Source: Tetrastigma voinierianum (taxonomy: Eukaryota > Streptophyta > Magnoliopsida > Vitales > Vitaceae). From it: DNA of 64,000 bases. A program made the position numbers and the translations under genes. Of this stretch, positions 44,160 to 56,623 are shown piece after piece. Under the pieces are notes generated by a model. It had not been told where the DNA came from. It made no database searches and saw only the letters and a list, made by a program, of their open reading frames with translations. The stretch covers positions 159,380-223,379 of the forward strand of contig JAEQBH010005291.1 in NCBI GenBank assembly GCA_016808115.1, in the 5' to 3' direction. The stretch's first letter is position 1. Each line of letters opens with the position of its first letter.

Positions 44160-46145
44160 CGCGCCCAAGAGCCCAAAGAAATTTCATTTCCGACTAGCTC
44201 AACTACTGGTCAGCCATGTACCCAGAGCCGCTTTGCACTCAAAGATGCAATTACGCGCCTCAGCCAGGAGCCCAAAGAGCTCATTTTGACGTTTCAACTA
44301 CTCGCCAGCCATGCAGCTAGAGTCGCCTACCAGTTATTCAGCCCAAGAGGCTCCAAATAAGCCAGTGAGCCCAAAGAAATTTCATTTCGACGAAATGCCT
44401 TCAACTACTTACCTGTGCCATGCAACCTAGAGTAAATTCGGCCAGTTATTCAAATCCCACAAGGCCTCACGCTAAGAGCCCAAGAACTCATTTTGATTGA
44501 GTTCAACTATTTTACTCAGCCATGCACCCTGGGGAGTCGCCATCCCCAAAGAGTCCAACCCACAAGGCCACAACGCCAGGAACCCAGTAGCTTAGTTTGA
44601 CGAGCTCCACTACTCGCCTCGTGCCATGTTCTAAGAGTCGGGCTCACCAAAGCATTCGTACCACAGCCCCTCGTGCAATGAGAGCCCAAGAACTCATTTT
44701 GACGAGAGCTCAACCACTCAGCCAGCTATGCAAACTAGAGTCGGCCTCACTGGGTTATTCAGCCACAAGGCCCTCGCCGCCAGAGCCCAAGAAATTTACT
44801 CGACGAGCTCAACTACTCCGCCTCAGCTACGAGCCTAAGAGTCGCTCACCAGCTATCAAATTCATGCCTCAAATGGCCGAGCCCAAGAGCTCGGGCTTTA
44901 ACGAGCCCAATCCACTCGCTTCAGCCATGTTCCCAGAGTCGCTCACCAGTTATTCAAATCCACAAGACCTCGCCAGATAATGTTGAGCCTCATTTTAACG
45001 AGCTCAATCCATTTTACCTGTGCCATGCACTCCTAGGAGTAAATCTAACTCAAGCTATTCACCATTAAGGCCTCGCTAAGAGCCCAACAACTCATTTCGA
45101 TGAGCTCAACTACTCAGCCGTGCCATGTACTCATAGAGTTATTCATCTCAGTTATTCAAATCCCATTGCTACTAAACAACGCCAGAGCCCAAGAGCTCGG
45201 GCCGACAAGCTCCACCACTCACTTAAAGCCATGCAATTTTAAGAGTCGGGTCACCATGCTATTCAAATCCCACAAGGCCTCAGCCAGCTAAGACCCCAAT
45301 GTACCATTTTCGACGAACTCAACCATTTCCTCGCTCAGTTATGCTTGGGAGTCGGGCTTCTCACCAGTTATTCAAATTCCCACAAGGCTCAAATGGGAGC
45401 CCAAAGAAATATTCGACAGCTCAACTACTGGCCAGCCATGGAATCAGAGTCGGGCTCAGCCAGTTATTCAACCCCACAAGGCTCCTACGCTGGGGGAGCC
45501 CAAGAGTTCGCCTTTAACGAAGACCACTGGCCAGCTACGCAGCCTCAAGAGTTAGTTCACCAAAGTTATTCAACCCACAGTGCCCGCCAAAGAGCCCAAA
45601 GAAATTACTAAGAGCTCAACTACTCTACTCAGCGCCATGCAAACAAAGAGTCAAGCCACCAAAGTAGCCAGCTCACAAGGCCTCAGTGGCCCAGTGGAGC
45701 CCAAAGAAATTGGGCCTTGAAGAGCTCATTCACTACTTTAAGGCCATGCACCCAAAGAGTCAGCCCAGCCAGCAGCCTCCAAATCCCACAGCCTCGCCAG
45801 GAGCCAAGGCAATGGCTGAAAGCCCAACTACTCTACTCTCAGTCATGCACCCCAAAGAGTCGCCTTCCAAATTTTAGGCATCCAGCCTGCAAGGCCTTCT
45901 GCACCAAGAGCCTTAGTACTGGGGTCAAGAGCTCAACTACTCCACCTGTGCTATGCGTACCCCAAGAGTTAGTTCACTGCATCCAAATCCACATAGCCCA
46001 AGAGAGGCTCGCCAATTGTTTAAATACTCCACCCAAGAGTCAATTTAGTCAGTTATTCACCCCATCGCCTCAAATACTGCCAAGGCTTCATTGAAGAGCT
46101 CGGGATCGCTTCAACTCAGTCATACAAATTCCCAGAGTCGTCAAC
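44160..46145. repeat. Minisatellite, ~100-bp unit, about 19-20 copies
   Basis: The recurrent unit reads roughly GAGCCCAAGAGCTCATTTT, GACGAGCTCAACTACTC, AGCCATGCACCCAAGAGTCG, GCTCACCAGTTATTCAAATC and CCACAAGGCCTC. The CCATG-like mark recurs at about 44213, 44310, 44425, 44519, 44623, 44726, 44830, 44925, 45023, 45121, 45230, 45343, 45435, 45535, 45640, 45745, 45843 and 45950, so spacing is 92-115 bp. The array fills the place where pol should be. Confidence 0.92.
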
Positions 46146-46389
46146 CCTAAACATCTTAATCTCGACTATGTACCAAGAAGTTGATTCGATTCATGAAGAA
46201 TAGCGCGAAGTGCACAAGTAGAGACGAAAGTGGTGAAATAAAAAATGAATATTCATTAAGGAAAAGGCTACATATGTCCTGGGCCTCAAGCCCAACAACA
46301 AAATTAAAAAAAAAAAAAAAAAAACGACGACATGCAAGCGAAGATATATGCGGGAAATCAGACATCAGAGGAAGGAGCAGAGGGTGAAG
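46146..46389. other. Spacer with A18 run
   Basis: Links the minisatellite to the antisense ORF. It includes a poly-A run near 46306-46324 and nothing else recognised. Confidence 0.4.
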
Positions 46390-48640
46390 AAAGGGAGTGG
46401 CCTCACGGGGTATACGGTTCTATAATGTTCAAGTGAGAGGGACTCCTCCGCCTTCGCTGCCAGGATGTCGGCTGAAGTCCAGCCCGGATAGACATTAGCA
46501 AACTTTCCTTTAAAGGCAAGCCACCTAGAAGCCCATCGAGTACGTGCCCGTCCTCTCCTATAACTTCGTCCCTCCGAGCGTACCGTATTACTTGTTGTAA
46601 TGAAGGTCCTGCCAAACCGGGTGACACTCCTCAAACACAGCGCTTGTAGAGCTTATAAATGAAGCCTCGTGACGAGCTCCGCCTAGCAACAGCTGCCTTA
46701 TCGTGCACCGTCTCAAATTCGCACGCAACTCTTCGAGACCCCGTAACTCGCTCCGGGACGTAAGAGCCATCCCTCGACCATCTAAAGCTCGGGATCAAGG
46801 CATTGCACTGGTCCCGGTCTCCAAAGAAGTCATCTCAGATACCGCAGCCATCCCGAACCTCCGGCCTCGACCCTACCGCTCTGCCATTTATGGCCTCGTC
46901 TCTCTACCCTACCTCGGCGCACGCCGACTGCATGCTTCAAATCGACTTGCTTCACCGCTCCTCGCCATACTGCACCCGGTCCCGCAACTTAGCCTCGGCT
47001 TCGGGCAAAGGAAGCCACCGCTTTGTAAACGCGGCGCCCGACATGGCCTCTTTAGATCGCCTGCCAAACTTTCAAATGAGTAGCCACCGCCTACTTCCAA
47101 CGCAAGATCAGCACTCCAACGCAAGATCAACACCCAAACTCCAAAGCTGAAATCGGGATACGACAAGATACTGAACTTATTGCGCGACTTCCTGAGGATA
47201 AAGCCAAAGCTTCCTCAATGGGCAGCGCGCCCGACCTCTTGAGGTCAGAATCTTTAAGAATGGACGAGACCGCGCCCACCACAAGCTCAACATTGAGTAG
47301 CAAGGAGTCGCATCTGCCGGCCTTCCTGAGCCCTTCCTCTTCAACTCTTCCGCCCTCGAGGAAGGTGGCTTAACACTCTACGCAGGGGGATTCCAGACAG
47401 TAATGGGCATGACCTCCAACGGCTGCTCAACAGCCCTTCCCGAGGAGCTACTTCACAAAGAGAGCCGTACTGTGGTTGCGAACCTAAACTTTAAAATTCT
47501 GTACCGGAGGCGACAACTATGCCCGACATTCGAACGCTTAGGAAGGGAAGAGGAAGACGCCCCACTCTCTAATCTCGCCCTAAGCCGGATGGTCTTTTCT
47601 GAACCCGAGTCCAAAGCTTTCCATTTCACGCCAGATCTCCGAGACGCTCCACCCAGCCGTGGCTCTCCCGGTGGGCTCGGCGCCAAGGCCCGACAGAGAG
47701 ACTTTCATAGTGGAAGGAGGTGAAGGCCTCAAAGTAGCAGAGTGGGTAGACCTCGAGCTTGAGGGGCCCGGAATATCCGACTTAATTAGCTCCGCGTAGG
47801 GGCGGGGGGAACACGCAGCCAACTCCTACGCTATAACGTTATCTTCGGGGCTAAGATCGGGTCGAGCACCTGAGAAGCATGCGAACAAGGCCGAATTAGA
47901 GATACCCAATGACTTCACAAAGATTATACCAAAAACAAAGCAATACTCACGTAGATTCTCAGGGGTGGTCCAAGCAACCGGAACGCCCAGGGTATCATCC
48001 TTGTCAAGAGGATCATACTCCAACTGCGGTCGCTGATCAATAGCTAACGCTCCTTCCAAAGCCTACGGAGGATGGAAGATCTAAAATTACCAAAGGAGCA
48101 CGCACGCCTAGAAAAATGTAGAGTAGCCTCGACGATTTCTTTCGCGCTGAAAAGGTCAAGGAACAAAGCTACACTGGGAACACCAAGGCCCTTGTCCCTA
48201 AAGAAAACCAATAACCCAACCAAAATACCCCAACAATTGGGCGAGAGTTGAGAAGGACAGACATTGAAGTGCTGCAAAACTCCTTTTATAAAGGGGTGCA
48301 GAGGAAAGCGAAGATCGTTATCAAAGGCCACTTTGAAGAAGCACACCATCTTAGGTACTGGAACCACGTAGGAGGTCAAAACGTCAGGGGACTAGACTCG
48401 GACGCCTACAGGAGGTCGGTAGCGCCTAGCGAAAGTGGCCCCATATAGGGGTCCGACCTTGCTAGGCCCCATAGCCGAGCACTCGCACAATGGACCCAGT
48501 ACTCGGGGCATTTGATCTCATTAATTCTCCCATTACCCTTGTTCGCTGAACAGTGGGCCTCCTGGGCATCTGGGAAGATCAACCCGACGAATCCGCCGGA
48601 GGTGCCGCCAAATTCACCTTAACCCAAGAATAGACGAATA
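46390..48640 (-). pseudogene. Antisense ORF of Tat-lineage element (putative gypsy-type transposase domain)
   Basis: The minus-strand frame 48379-48044 reads VVPVPKMVCFFKVAFDNDLR, then FPLHPFIKGVLQHFNVCPSQ and LSPNCWGILVGLLVFFRDKG, and 48059-47826 continues EYDPLDKDDTLGVPVAWT. This is the domain databases call 'transposase (putative) gypsy type', found antisense between pol and the 3' LTR of Tat/Retand elements. The rest, down to 46390, is charged and Ala/Leu-rich, like the coiled-coil C-terminal part. There is a frame change at about 48050 and several later. Its function is unknown. Confidence 0.8.
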
Positions 48641-49114
48641 GTCACCTCCGATACGCAGAGAAGAAGAGCGACCTGCATCCATAGCGATAAAGAAGTAAAG
48701 GAGAACAAAACTTAGCCAACCTAACCCTAAAAGCCTCACAGACGTCGAAAAGATACCAAGAAAGAAAGATGCAACTGGCCCTGAATAAAACTAAAAAGCC
48801 ATTCCCAAGAAAGACGCCAGAAAAGGACTCGCATGTATGTTCGCACTAAGGAAAAAGGGAAGTTCGAACTCGCTAAAGAGCAAAGAAAAGCTTCAAGATC
48901 GTAAGTACACAAGGCGAACAAATGAGGGTTTCTCGTTAAGAAGTAGAAGAAAACTCAAAGCAGCTGGGAGAAACGAGCTAAAATCAAAAAAGTCATCATT
49001 ATCACAAGACATAAGATGGCGACAAAGCCTCTTAACTAACCCAAATTCGAGCAGAGACTCCCCGGCACAGCATCCGCCACGAGAAACGTTACGTACTCTC
49101 GCCACGATACCACG

Positions 49115-49767
49115 TGAGCCCACCACCAAGCCCAGCATGCACCCAAGAAACACCCGCGGGGCCCCTCGAGCCGCCCTAAACGAAGGCCCACCCGCCGCCC
49201 CCCAAAGGCTAGTCATGGATAACTGGAAGGCCCATGATCCCGCAAACTACTCAAATCCCGCCAATAAGGGAAGTAGATAATCCCTATAACATCTTATCCT
49301 ATAAACCAACTAAATTCCAACTAAACTTCATCATGAAGGAAAATAGGATAATTCATAAAGAAACAAATTATCCTCAAGCAGATCAAACCTGATTCTCACT
49401 AATAATAAGGAGGATAATTCAATAAACTACTCCAATATCCCTTATTAAACTGATATCAATAAAGGCTTAAATATCCCAAATCAATGGAAAGAATCCTTAC
49501 TACCCTCCAATTGGGAATAACATATACCATAAATACCAGCCACCCCATCTGAAAGGTACACAAAAACATTCGTCTCTGCAACTTTATCTTTCTCCCAAAG
49601 AACTGACTTAAACTGAGCTACACTCCGCGAAGCCTCCGCCGACCCTTCTTCTTTCTTATCTGGCAGGAGTACACAGAGCTCGCAGACTAGCCCAAGAAGA
49701 ATCCCAAATCCGCCTAACGACTCCAAGATATTCCAAGCAAATTCTAAATTCTCCCGCTTGAAAAAGG

Positions 49768-49772
<5 letters not shown>
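49115..49772 (+). repeat. Tat-like 3' LTR
   Basis: 658 bp, TGAGCCCACC...GGCATCA, paired with 42210-42859. I see no clear polypurine tract directly before it. Confidence 0.85.

Positions 49773-49811
<39 letters not shown>
49772..49811. repeat. (TA)n between the Tat-like element and L4
   Basis: About 20 AT units exactly at the junction of two elements, possibly grown from an AT-rich target. Confidence 0.95.
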
Positions 49812-49813
<2 letters not shown>

Positions 49814-52394
49814 TGGATACTCTATCCCGGGGTCCTTCGACAACTCACAACTCGAATTGACGGGCGCTAACCCGACGTCACACCATCATATCCCATTTAT
49901 CGGGATCCATAATTTAACAAAATATGGAACATAGTCTCCTCTGTATGAGAAGCTCTATCCAAAATACAACCTGTATAACAATACATCACATGACCCATCC
50001 GGGCTCAATATACCACACCGAGTCATTCATGAGTCATAACGACCACTCGACCCCATTCAACCATACTATACTAGAGAACTATGTATCGATATGTTTGCTA
50101 AGAGTTCAATTATACAATCTTATACAAAATGATATATTAAAACCGATTGTTCTAATATACATATACAAAATACGGGTCCAAAGCCACAAACCCAGCTTTC
50201 TTCATATGCTACCCGACGTGGGTCACTAGCCTACACTAATTTATACCTAAAAGGGGTCCCATGACGCGGAGGAAAGCCTAAATTTGTTGCACCTTACAAG
50301 TGTTTACCTCCCCACCTAAGTGCTTATACAATGATCAAACCAACTCATACACACATCCAAGTGAAAAGATCTACATGAACGCTTATATGTCATGCAATGG
50401 AATGTCTCATGCCCATATCCCCAGTCACCATCACTCCTCACACATGCCTATGCTGGTGACAACCGCCACAGAGTAATTAATGACATATATCGAGCCCTTA
50501 CCGGCCCACTAGTACCCAATGCACGTGCCAATGGGCAACTAATTCCAGTCAACTTTAATTCTATCACATAAATCCCCAAGTCTATGATAAATCACATCTT
50601 ATTGGAAACATAACTTTTGACTACACTGGCCTCTTACACTCATGTTCTAGTGATAAACATGACCGTGTGTCTTCTTTGGGCAACATAACATTTTGAATCA
50701 CACCGTGGGTCTCTGACACCAATGTTCCAGACTTTTCACCTAAGGGGGTTAACAGTCCCCTTCTTGCTCCGCCTAACACGCATTATTTATATTTATTTTT
50801 ATGTTTTAAACCATGAGACATTTATTTGACGTCGTCCAAAGTACGAGCTCACCGCCCATCTATCAGTCGATGACGATGACCACCCATGCACACACACACC
50901 CAATATGCTAATGTCCCTATGCGTATGCAATGCTAATGTCACTACAATGTCTCATGTTACATGTATGATGCACACTACATGAACCATTCTCATCAGTTGT
51001 ACTTCATGTCAATTACCATGCAAACATATATCACAAGCATATAAGGTCCATATATTTCATGTCAATATATATATATATATATATATATATATCGTATCAA
51101 GCATATTAGCATCCATCAATCCATGACTAAACAAATAATGTCATACAACCTTCCTTAGGCTAACTCATGGCAATTCCTACCCATTAGAATAACCTACAAC
51201 ATGCCATGCAATGGTCATGTCAAAACCAGGTTATTCACATTGACACAACCAAGCAACCTGCACACTTGGTGAAAAACATAGATTCCAGTAAAGTTATGAT
51301 CACCTACTGTCCTCTACATGCATATGGCTGGAATATTGACTCAATGGGCTTTCCATAGAGTCCAAGAACACCTGAAACGGAGTTCTGGACGGGGCTAGAA
51401 GTTATGGTCGTGTCCTCAAGTTGAGCCAACAATCGTAAAATGACAATTCGCGCCCCACCTAAATTTCCTCACAGACACTATAGCTATCGTCCACTTCTCA
51501 ATGAATTTTGAGTCCAAAGAGGTCGAATTTGATATACCTATTTCAAGGAGATATGTTTTTCTATAAGTCTAGTTTACCTAAAATTTAATCACTGTAATTT
51601 GGAATATGGATGATCAAGTTATGACCAAAACATACCATGGGTCAAGGAAAAACTGACAAGACTCCTCAAACACAATATACACACACATGCCCTGTATTAA
51701 ATTAAACCGAGTAGGAGAAAAACCCTACCTCAAATAGTGGGATTTCTTGGGACACCGCTTTTTCTTGATTTTCATGAAAACCCGAACCTTAGACCTTGGC
51801 GAATCTTGCATCTCCCGATACTCCACGCTGTAGCTCTCGTCGTACAGAGTAGCCTTAACTCGACCGCCGAGTCTGACGACAAAACTCCCGAGAAACTTAT
51901 AGCTTGGTTTTTTTTCACCCTCTCACTCTCTCTCTCTCTCTCTCTCTAACGCTTTGTTCTATACCAAATTGTGAGAGATATTTTTTTATTTTAAATATTT
52001 TCGAGCATTACAAGAGACACAGTAATACATCGCGCTATGTCACGCTTCCCCGGGTCCGTTGCCTCGAACAATTTATTTTGTCCCGATTTAAATTTCATCT
52101 ATCGTAAATGGACATTCTTTAAATGTTTGACATTTTTTGGGATTTTTCTAAAAATCCCGTTTTTGGGATCCACTCGACGCCCGTCGCCTCGAAATTCGAA
52201 AATCCACTGGCCTTTAATTCAACTAAATTTGTCTGCTGACTAGATTTTTTGCGGAGACGATTTCAACCAGAAAGTCTGCTCTCATCATCCCCGAGATCTA
52301 GAAAATTACAATGAGTTCATCAATTCCTAAGAAATTACTATTTTTCCCTTCCTAGCTAAATATAAAATTTTTAGCTTTTTTTTCTGGGTTCACA
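49814..52394 (-). mobile_element. L4: chromodomain gypsy LTR, probably solo
   Basis: It begins TGGATACTCTATCCCGGGGT and ends TTTCTGGGTTCACA on the plus strand. Family phrases are GGGATCCATAATTTAAC, AAGCCACAAACCCAGCTTTC, GGTCCCATGACG and CCCACCTAAGTGC. At 2.58 kb it is the longest LTR of this group here. No PBS or second LTR is attached. It contains (TA)n at 51065-51092 and (CT)n at 51925-51948. Confidence 0.75.
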
Positions 52395-52920
52395 TATATA
52401 TATTTTAATTAACCTCTAAATAAGTCCTAAATTGTCACAATATACTATTATTTTTTAATCCCACTTTTAGACATAAAAAAGCTTACTAAATTTTTCTTCG
52501 CTTTTTTTCTCACCTTGATAAAATATTTGCTTAAGGAGGTGTTTTATAATTTTAAAAAATAAATTATTTTATAAAATTAAAATTAAAATTCTCTTTACTA
52601 TACCTAATAATCATAATCTCATATTTCCAAATTAATCGAATTGCTGCATTTCTCCTCATAATCATCCCCACACACAAATAAAATGTTATAACAAAACGAT
52701 GAAAACACTAAGTCATATGATACGATCCACACAGCCTGCGTGAAATTGCTGAGTGAGACTTAAGCTTATGCTTCTCACCTATTAAGTCGATATTTTGGGT
52801 TGGGCTATCCAATTGGGCTTAGGTACCCATCATTGGTGCTTTTATTGAGAGGCAATAAAACGCCGTGAAAGGGCTATTTCGGGAAAGTGGGCTACCCGGT
52901 TTGCCAAATTCCTCAGAAAA
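52395..52920. other. AT-rich spacer
   Basis: No coding or element-end signal recognised. Confidence 0.4.
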
Positions 52921-53205
52921 CCTTGGTAAAATCTCTACCTTTTCTCGAAAAGGTAAAATGATAATTTCAGTCAAAAACTGCACTCTTTATAGATCCTGAT
53001 GGATGAAATGGATCACCGTTGGAATCGTCTCACAAAATCATTACCACGCCGACCCTCGTCGAATTCCGAGACAATGTGAATTTCACGTTTTTCGAGGCAA
53101 CTGGTAAGTATAGACACTTGACACATTTTGAGTGGCCTTATGCCACGTGTCATGTGCAGAATGAGTCAACTTGAGATCAAGTGTGGGCCCAAATTGATAT
53201 AACCA
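52921..53205 (+). repeat. Fragment of a T/O-type LTR (5' part only)
   Basis: GGTAAAATGATAATTTCAGT, GGAATCGTCTCACAAAATC, TTTCACGTTTTTCGAGGCAA and CACTTGACACATTTTGAGTG follow the first 280 bp of the LTRs of T. The rest of the LTR is absent. Confidence 0.75.
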
Positions 53206-53330
53206 TATTGTATGTACTACGCCACTAAAAGTTGTATTGATTAATTCTATCATCAAACTCGGGTTCTATGGACTTAAAAATGATGGCTCGATTATTACTT
53301 TAATTAGTACTTTTAATCCATACTTTAGGT

Positions 53331-53600
53331 TGTGTTTGATTCTCATCAAATACTAAGGAAATAAAAAAAAAAATATCGAGAAAATGATTTTCTCATGTCC
53401 GATTGCCTAATGAAAAATTTTAAACTATATATATATATATATTACAAATTTTCAAATTCTTGAATAATTTAATTTTTATAAAAAAATATCAGAAAAATGA
53501 CTTTCTCCTGTCTGATTGTCTAATGAAATTTTTTTAAATAATATATATAAATTTATTTAGAAAATTACAAATTCTTGAATTATTTAATTTTTATATTGAT
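53331..53600. repeat. AT-rich tandem dimer, possibly a decayed MITE
   Basis: Two units of about 115 bp, each with AATATC.GA.AAAATGA.TTTCTC, TGTC.GATTG.CTAATGAA and TTCTTGAAT.ATTTAATTTTTATA. The left edge AGGTTGTGTTTGATTC with AATACTAAGGAAAT recalls the MITE terminal repeat (GTTTGGAACCC, GTACTAGGGAAA), but the right repeat is missing. Confidence 0.5.
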
Positions 53601-53910
53601 GGGTTAAAATAAATAGAATTGAATTGAAGTAGTAATTAAAAAAAGCCTCAATTTCTCTCCACGTTCTCTTCTTTCTTCTTTAGCTACTTGTCTTCCTTAA
53701 ACAAGGGAGGTGATTTTCAATTATTTTTGCTTAAAATCACCACCTCTACAATTCTTTTTTATTCGGTCTATCTCATAATAAAGTAGCTTATTCCATAAAT
53801 ATTTAAGATTTTTCTTGTTTTTCGTGGTTGTCGCCGCTTTATTATTTACTGCTATTTGTCGCTCAACTTGATGCGATGATAGGTACCAAGGCCCAATAGG
53901 GAGAGCCTCA

Positions 53911-54196
53911 TGATAAATTCCTTTAAACCTAAGGTCCCATTGACAACCCATCAATGCGCGAAATACTTGTGGGTATCGCATATCTCGATACCACCATATC
54001 ACATCCCATTCACAGGGATCCATTCATGCATATATATTTTAAAAAAATATACAATTTTATCACAACAGTTCATAAGAGTTCAAGTTACAACTCTCTTCTT
54101 ATATACAAAATATTACATGGAAAATCTAGTGTGTTTTTTTTTTTTTTAAAAAAAAGGTTTCTTAAAGCCACAATTCGACTTTCTTCATACCTGCGG
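53911..54196 (-). repeat. L5 LTR, left part
   Basis: Matches the start of L3: GACAACCCATCAATGCGCG, TCTCGATACCACCATATC and ACATCCCATTCACAGGGATC. It stops at CTTTCTTCATACCTGCGG, where element T begins. The remainder is at 63417-64000. Confidence 0.85.
54192..54196. repeat. Left target-site duplication of T (TGCGG)
   Basis: Four of five bases match TGCGC at 63412-63416. L3 reads ACCCGCGATCCTGCATGAGG at this point, consistent with the interrupted sequence. Confidence 0.65.
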
Positions 54197-55889
54197 TGTA
54201 AAACCCGAGAAAATTCTAATTTTCTGGAAAAGCGTAAAATGGTAATTTTGGTCAAAATCCGGAATTTTTTCTGTATCTCGTATGACGAAATGCACTTCAC
54301 TCATTGAATCATCTCTACAAATCTATCTACTAATGCACTGGGTCGACCCGAGATACGAATTTCCACGCTCGAGGCAATCTGGTATAGACACTTGGCACAT
54401 TTTGAGTGACTCAAGAGGTGCCACGTGTCATGTGTAGAATTAGTCAAACACGAGCTCAAGTGTGGGCCATGGGTGGACACATGGCATGATGTCATTTGAT
54501 GAAAATCCTAAAGTGTAGGATATGGATATGGGAAATCCAAGCCAACCAATGGTGGTCAATATGTGGCATGAGAGGACAAGTTCTCTTAACCTAAGCTCTC
54601 CCAACCGGTTTTGGGAGAAGGAAAAAGAGAGAGAAAAGAAAATAGATTTTCAGAGAGAAAGTTTACCATCTCTCTAGAATTCCCGGTGATCGGAATGTCG
54701 AATCCCGACGAGCCAAGAGGCAAAGTTACTCCCCACTGCAAGAGCTACGCGTGGATACCGGTTTTGTGGAGTTTCAACAAACACCGAAAAGTAGGGGTTT
54801 TCTCCTACTTGATTTAATCCTTATTTAAGAACCTTGTTGATGGTTAGAGTGTTTGGGGCCGAAATGGCCGTGAGTTTTCAGTCCTCCGGAGTGGGACTGA
54901 AGGCTGAAATTCGACAGCTGAGACCTAGGGTTGTACTGTTCACGTGATCTTGTATGTGGTTTATGTTGCTTGGGCGGTTCAAAATAAATTGCTTAAATTG
55001 TTTATTAGCCCATGTGAGCTAATTTTGGTGTTATTGCTATGAATGAATAACATGTTGTGTGTTAAATTTTGTTAATATATGCATGCTTGATATATTAACA
55101 TGAATTGTCAGAATCAAGAGACATTCCACATGCACTCTGGGGCAATCTAGAATAGGTGTGAGGCATGACATGAATTAAATCAGAGGGTTGTCCAAAACAA
55201 TAAAATTTTAATGTAAAGTTGTCCAAAGAATTGTGTGTCAGTGGTCCGGTCCAACAATTCATCACGCCGTAGAGGCCCATGAATTGTTTTTAGAGTTACC
55301 CAACAATTCACTTCTGAGGATCATTCAAACGTGATGAGCATCGAGGGTGCCCAGAAATAAACAAATATTTTGTTTGGAATAGTTTTCATACATGGCATAC
55401 ATGTATGAGGGAGGTCAAGACTCGAGACATGGATTGGGTATGTGATATTATTAGAGTAGGAATCATGAATTCACTTGAATGTGTGTTTTTCTACTGCATG
55501 AGCACTTAGGTGGGGAGTAACCTGCATGTGGGGATCATCACTACCGGGCATTGTTCACCTCGTCGAGGAAAATTATTTCCTCGTACATGAGGTTCGGGAG
55601 AAGATGGCGCCTACTGTGAGGCCGTCTTTTTGGAAGAAAGCCAACATATGGCTTGATATATGATATGTAAAACATGTATTAGAATTCTTAATTTTGATAT
55701 AGGTTTTGATTAAGAGTGATGTAACAACTCTTGAAACTATTGTAATATAGTTGATTATCTTTGTGAGTAAGGAATGTATGGGGCCCGAATGCGGGCCATT
55801 TTACTCATGTATGGGTCTCATGATATGAGACACACAGGTTTCCCGCAGGTTGACGATGGTCAATGGGACCCCCGGGTTGGGGCGTCACA
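54197..55889 (+). repeat. T 5' LTR
   Basis: 1,693 bp, TGTAAAACCCGAG...GGGGCGTCACA. It pairs with 61708-63411 along its length. It has the GA tract (54617-54662), the GTTGTCC...CAACAATTC repeats near 55165-55310 and CACTTAGGTGGGGAGTAACC at 55505. Confidence 0.92.
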
Positions 55890-55892
55890 GCT

Positions 55893-55905
55893 TGGTATCA
55901 GAGCC
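55893..55905 (+). promoter_or_regulatory. T primer-binding site (initiator tRNA-Met)
   Basis: TGGTATCAGAGCC, three bases after the LTR end. Confidence 0.93.
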
Positions 55906-56382
55906 TAGGTTTATAAATACCTAGAGTTAGATGTTGGATACTAGAGTTATAGCTTAGTATCGTAAAGTTAGTATAAGGATTTACCTAGATCTACGGGTGA
56001 TCGTTAGATCATGCATTCATGGTGCATTCTGATGATTGTCGCGTGATTGTGTACACAGCGTGTATAGAGATTGTATGTTTGGTGAATAGCATATAAGAAA
56101 ATGTTGAACACTAGGGTCGAGAAAATATAACCCCTAAGTTGAGGTTTAAGGTTTGTTCGAGGAATTTCGTGTAACGGGTCCGTAAATAAATGAAAAAAAT
56201 TATGGACGCTTGTTCCAAATGAACATAAACAGATCAGAAAGCCAGGGAATTCTCGAGAGATTATTCCACTTTCGCACAAGGTGGCAAGGGTTGTAATTAA
56301 CCTCTTAAATTTTTAATTGTATAAATAGCGCTTGTTTAGGCTATTGCATCTAAGTAGCGTGGTGCTATCGGGAGGAATAAAA

Positions 56383-56386
<4 letters not shown>

Positions 56387-56436
<50 letters not shown>
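56387..56436. repeat. (AT)25 microsatellite in the T leader
   Basis: Uninterrupted AT repeat. Confidence 0.95.
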
Positions 56437-56439
<3 letters not shown>

Positions 56440-56623
56440 GGAAAATTTTGTTGGTTTTATAGTATGTAAAACAAGAAAAAAATAATTTTCTAAGGTTTAA
56501 CTGGAAGATTTGAAAAAAAAAAAAAATTATATGGTTTTGAGTAGGTGGAACAAAGAGAAAAAAAAATAAGGAGAAAGGTGCAGGGGAGAAGGTGGAGTGG
56601 GCTACTGCCCATTTTCCAGTTCT

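Larger units (their letters stand above)
42210..49772 (+). mobile_element. Tat/Retand-like LTR element lacking pol, with internal minisatellite
   Basis: Two direct LTRs (42210-42859 and 49115-49772) bound a 6.3-kb interior holding a gag remnant (42928-43870), a 2-kb minisatellite (44160-46145), and an antisense ORF remnant (about 48640-46390). Protease, RT, RNase H and integrase are not seen on either strand. An antisense ORF near the 3' LTR is known from Tat-lineage gypsy elements. The flanks GCCGT and TATAT do not match, so the ends or duplication have eroded. It is best read as a non-autonomous derivative. Confidence 0.78.

Noticed and set aside
44160..46145. CRISPR-like array
   Set aside because: Units of about 100 bp are repeated over their full length with no unique spacers, and they sit inside a plant LTR element. 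It is a minisatellite.
53704..53752. Hairpin GAGGTGATTTT...AAAATCACC as a regulatory RNA
   Set aside because: A single isolated inverted repeat in AT-rich DNA with no terminator or gene context; chance is likely.
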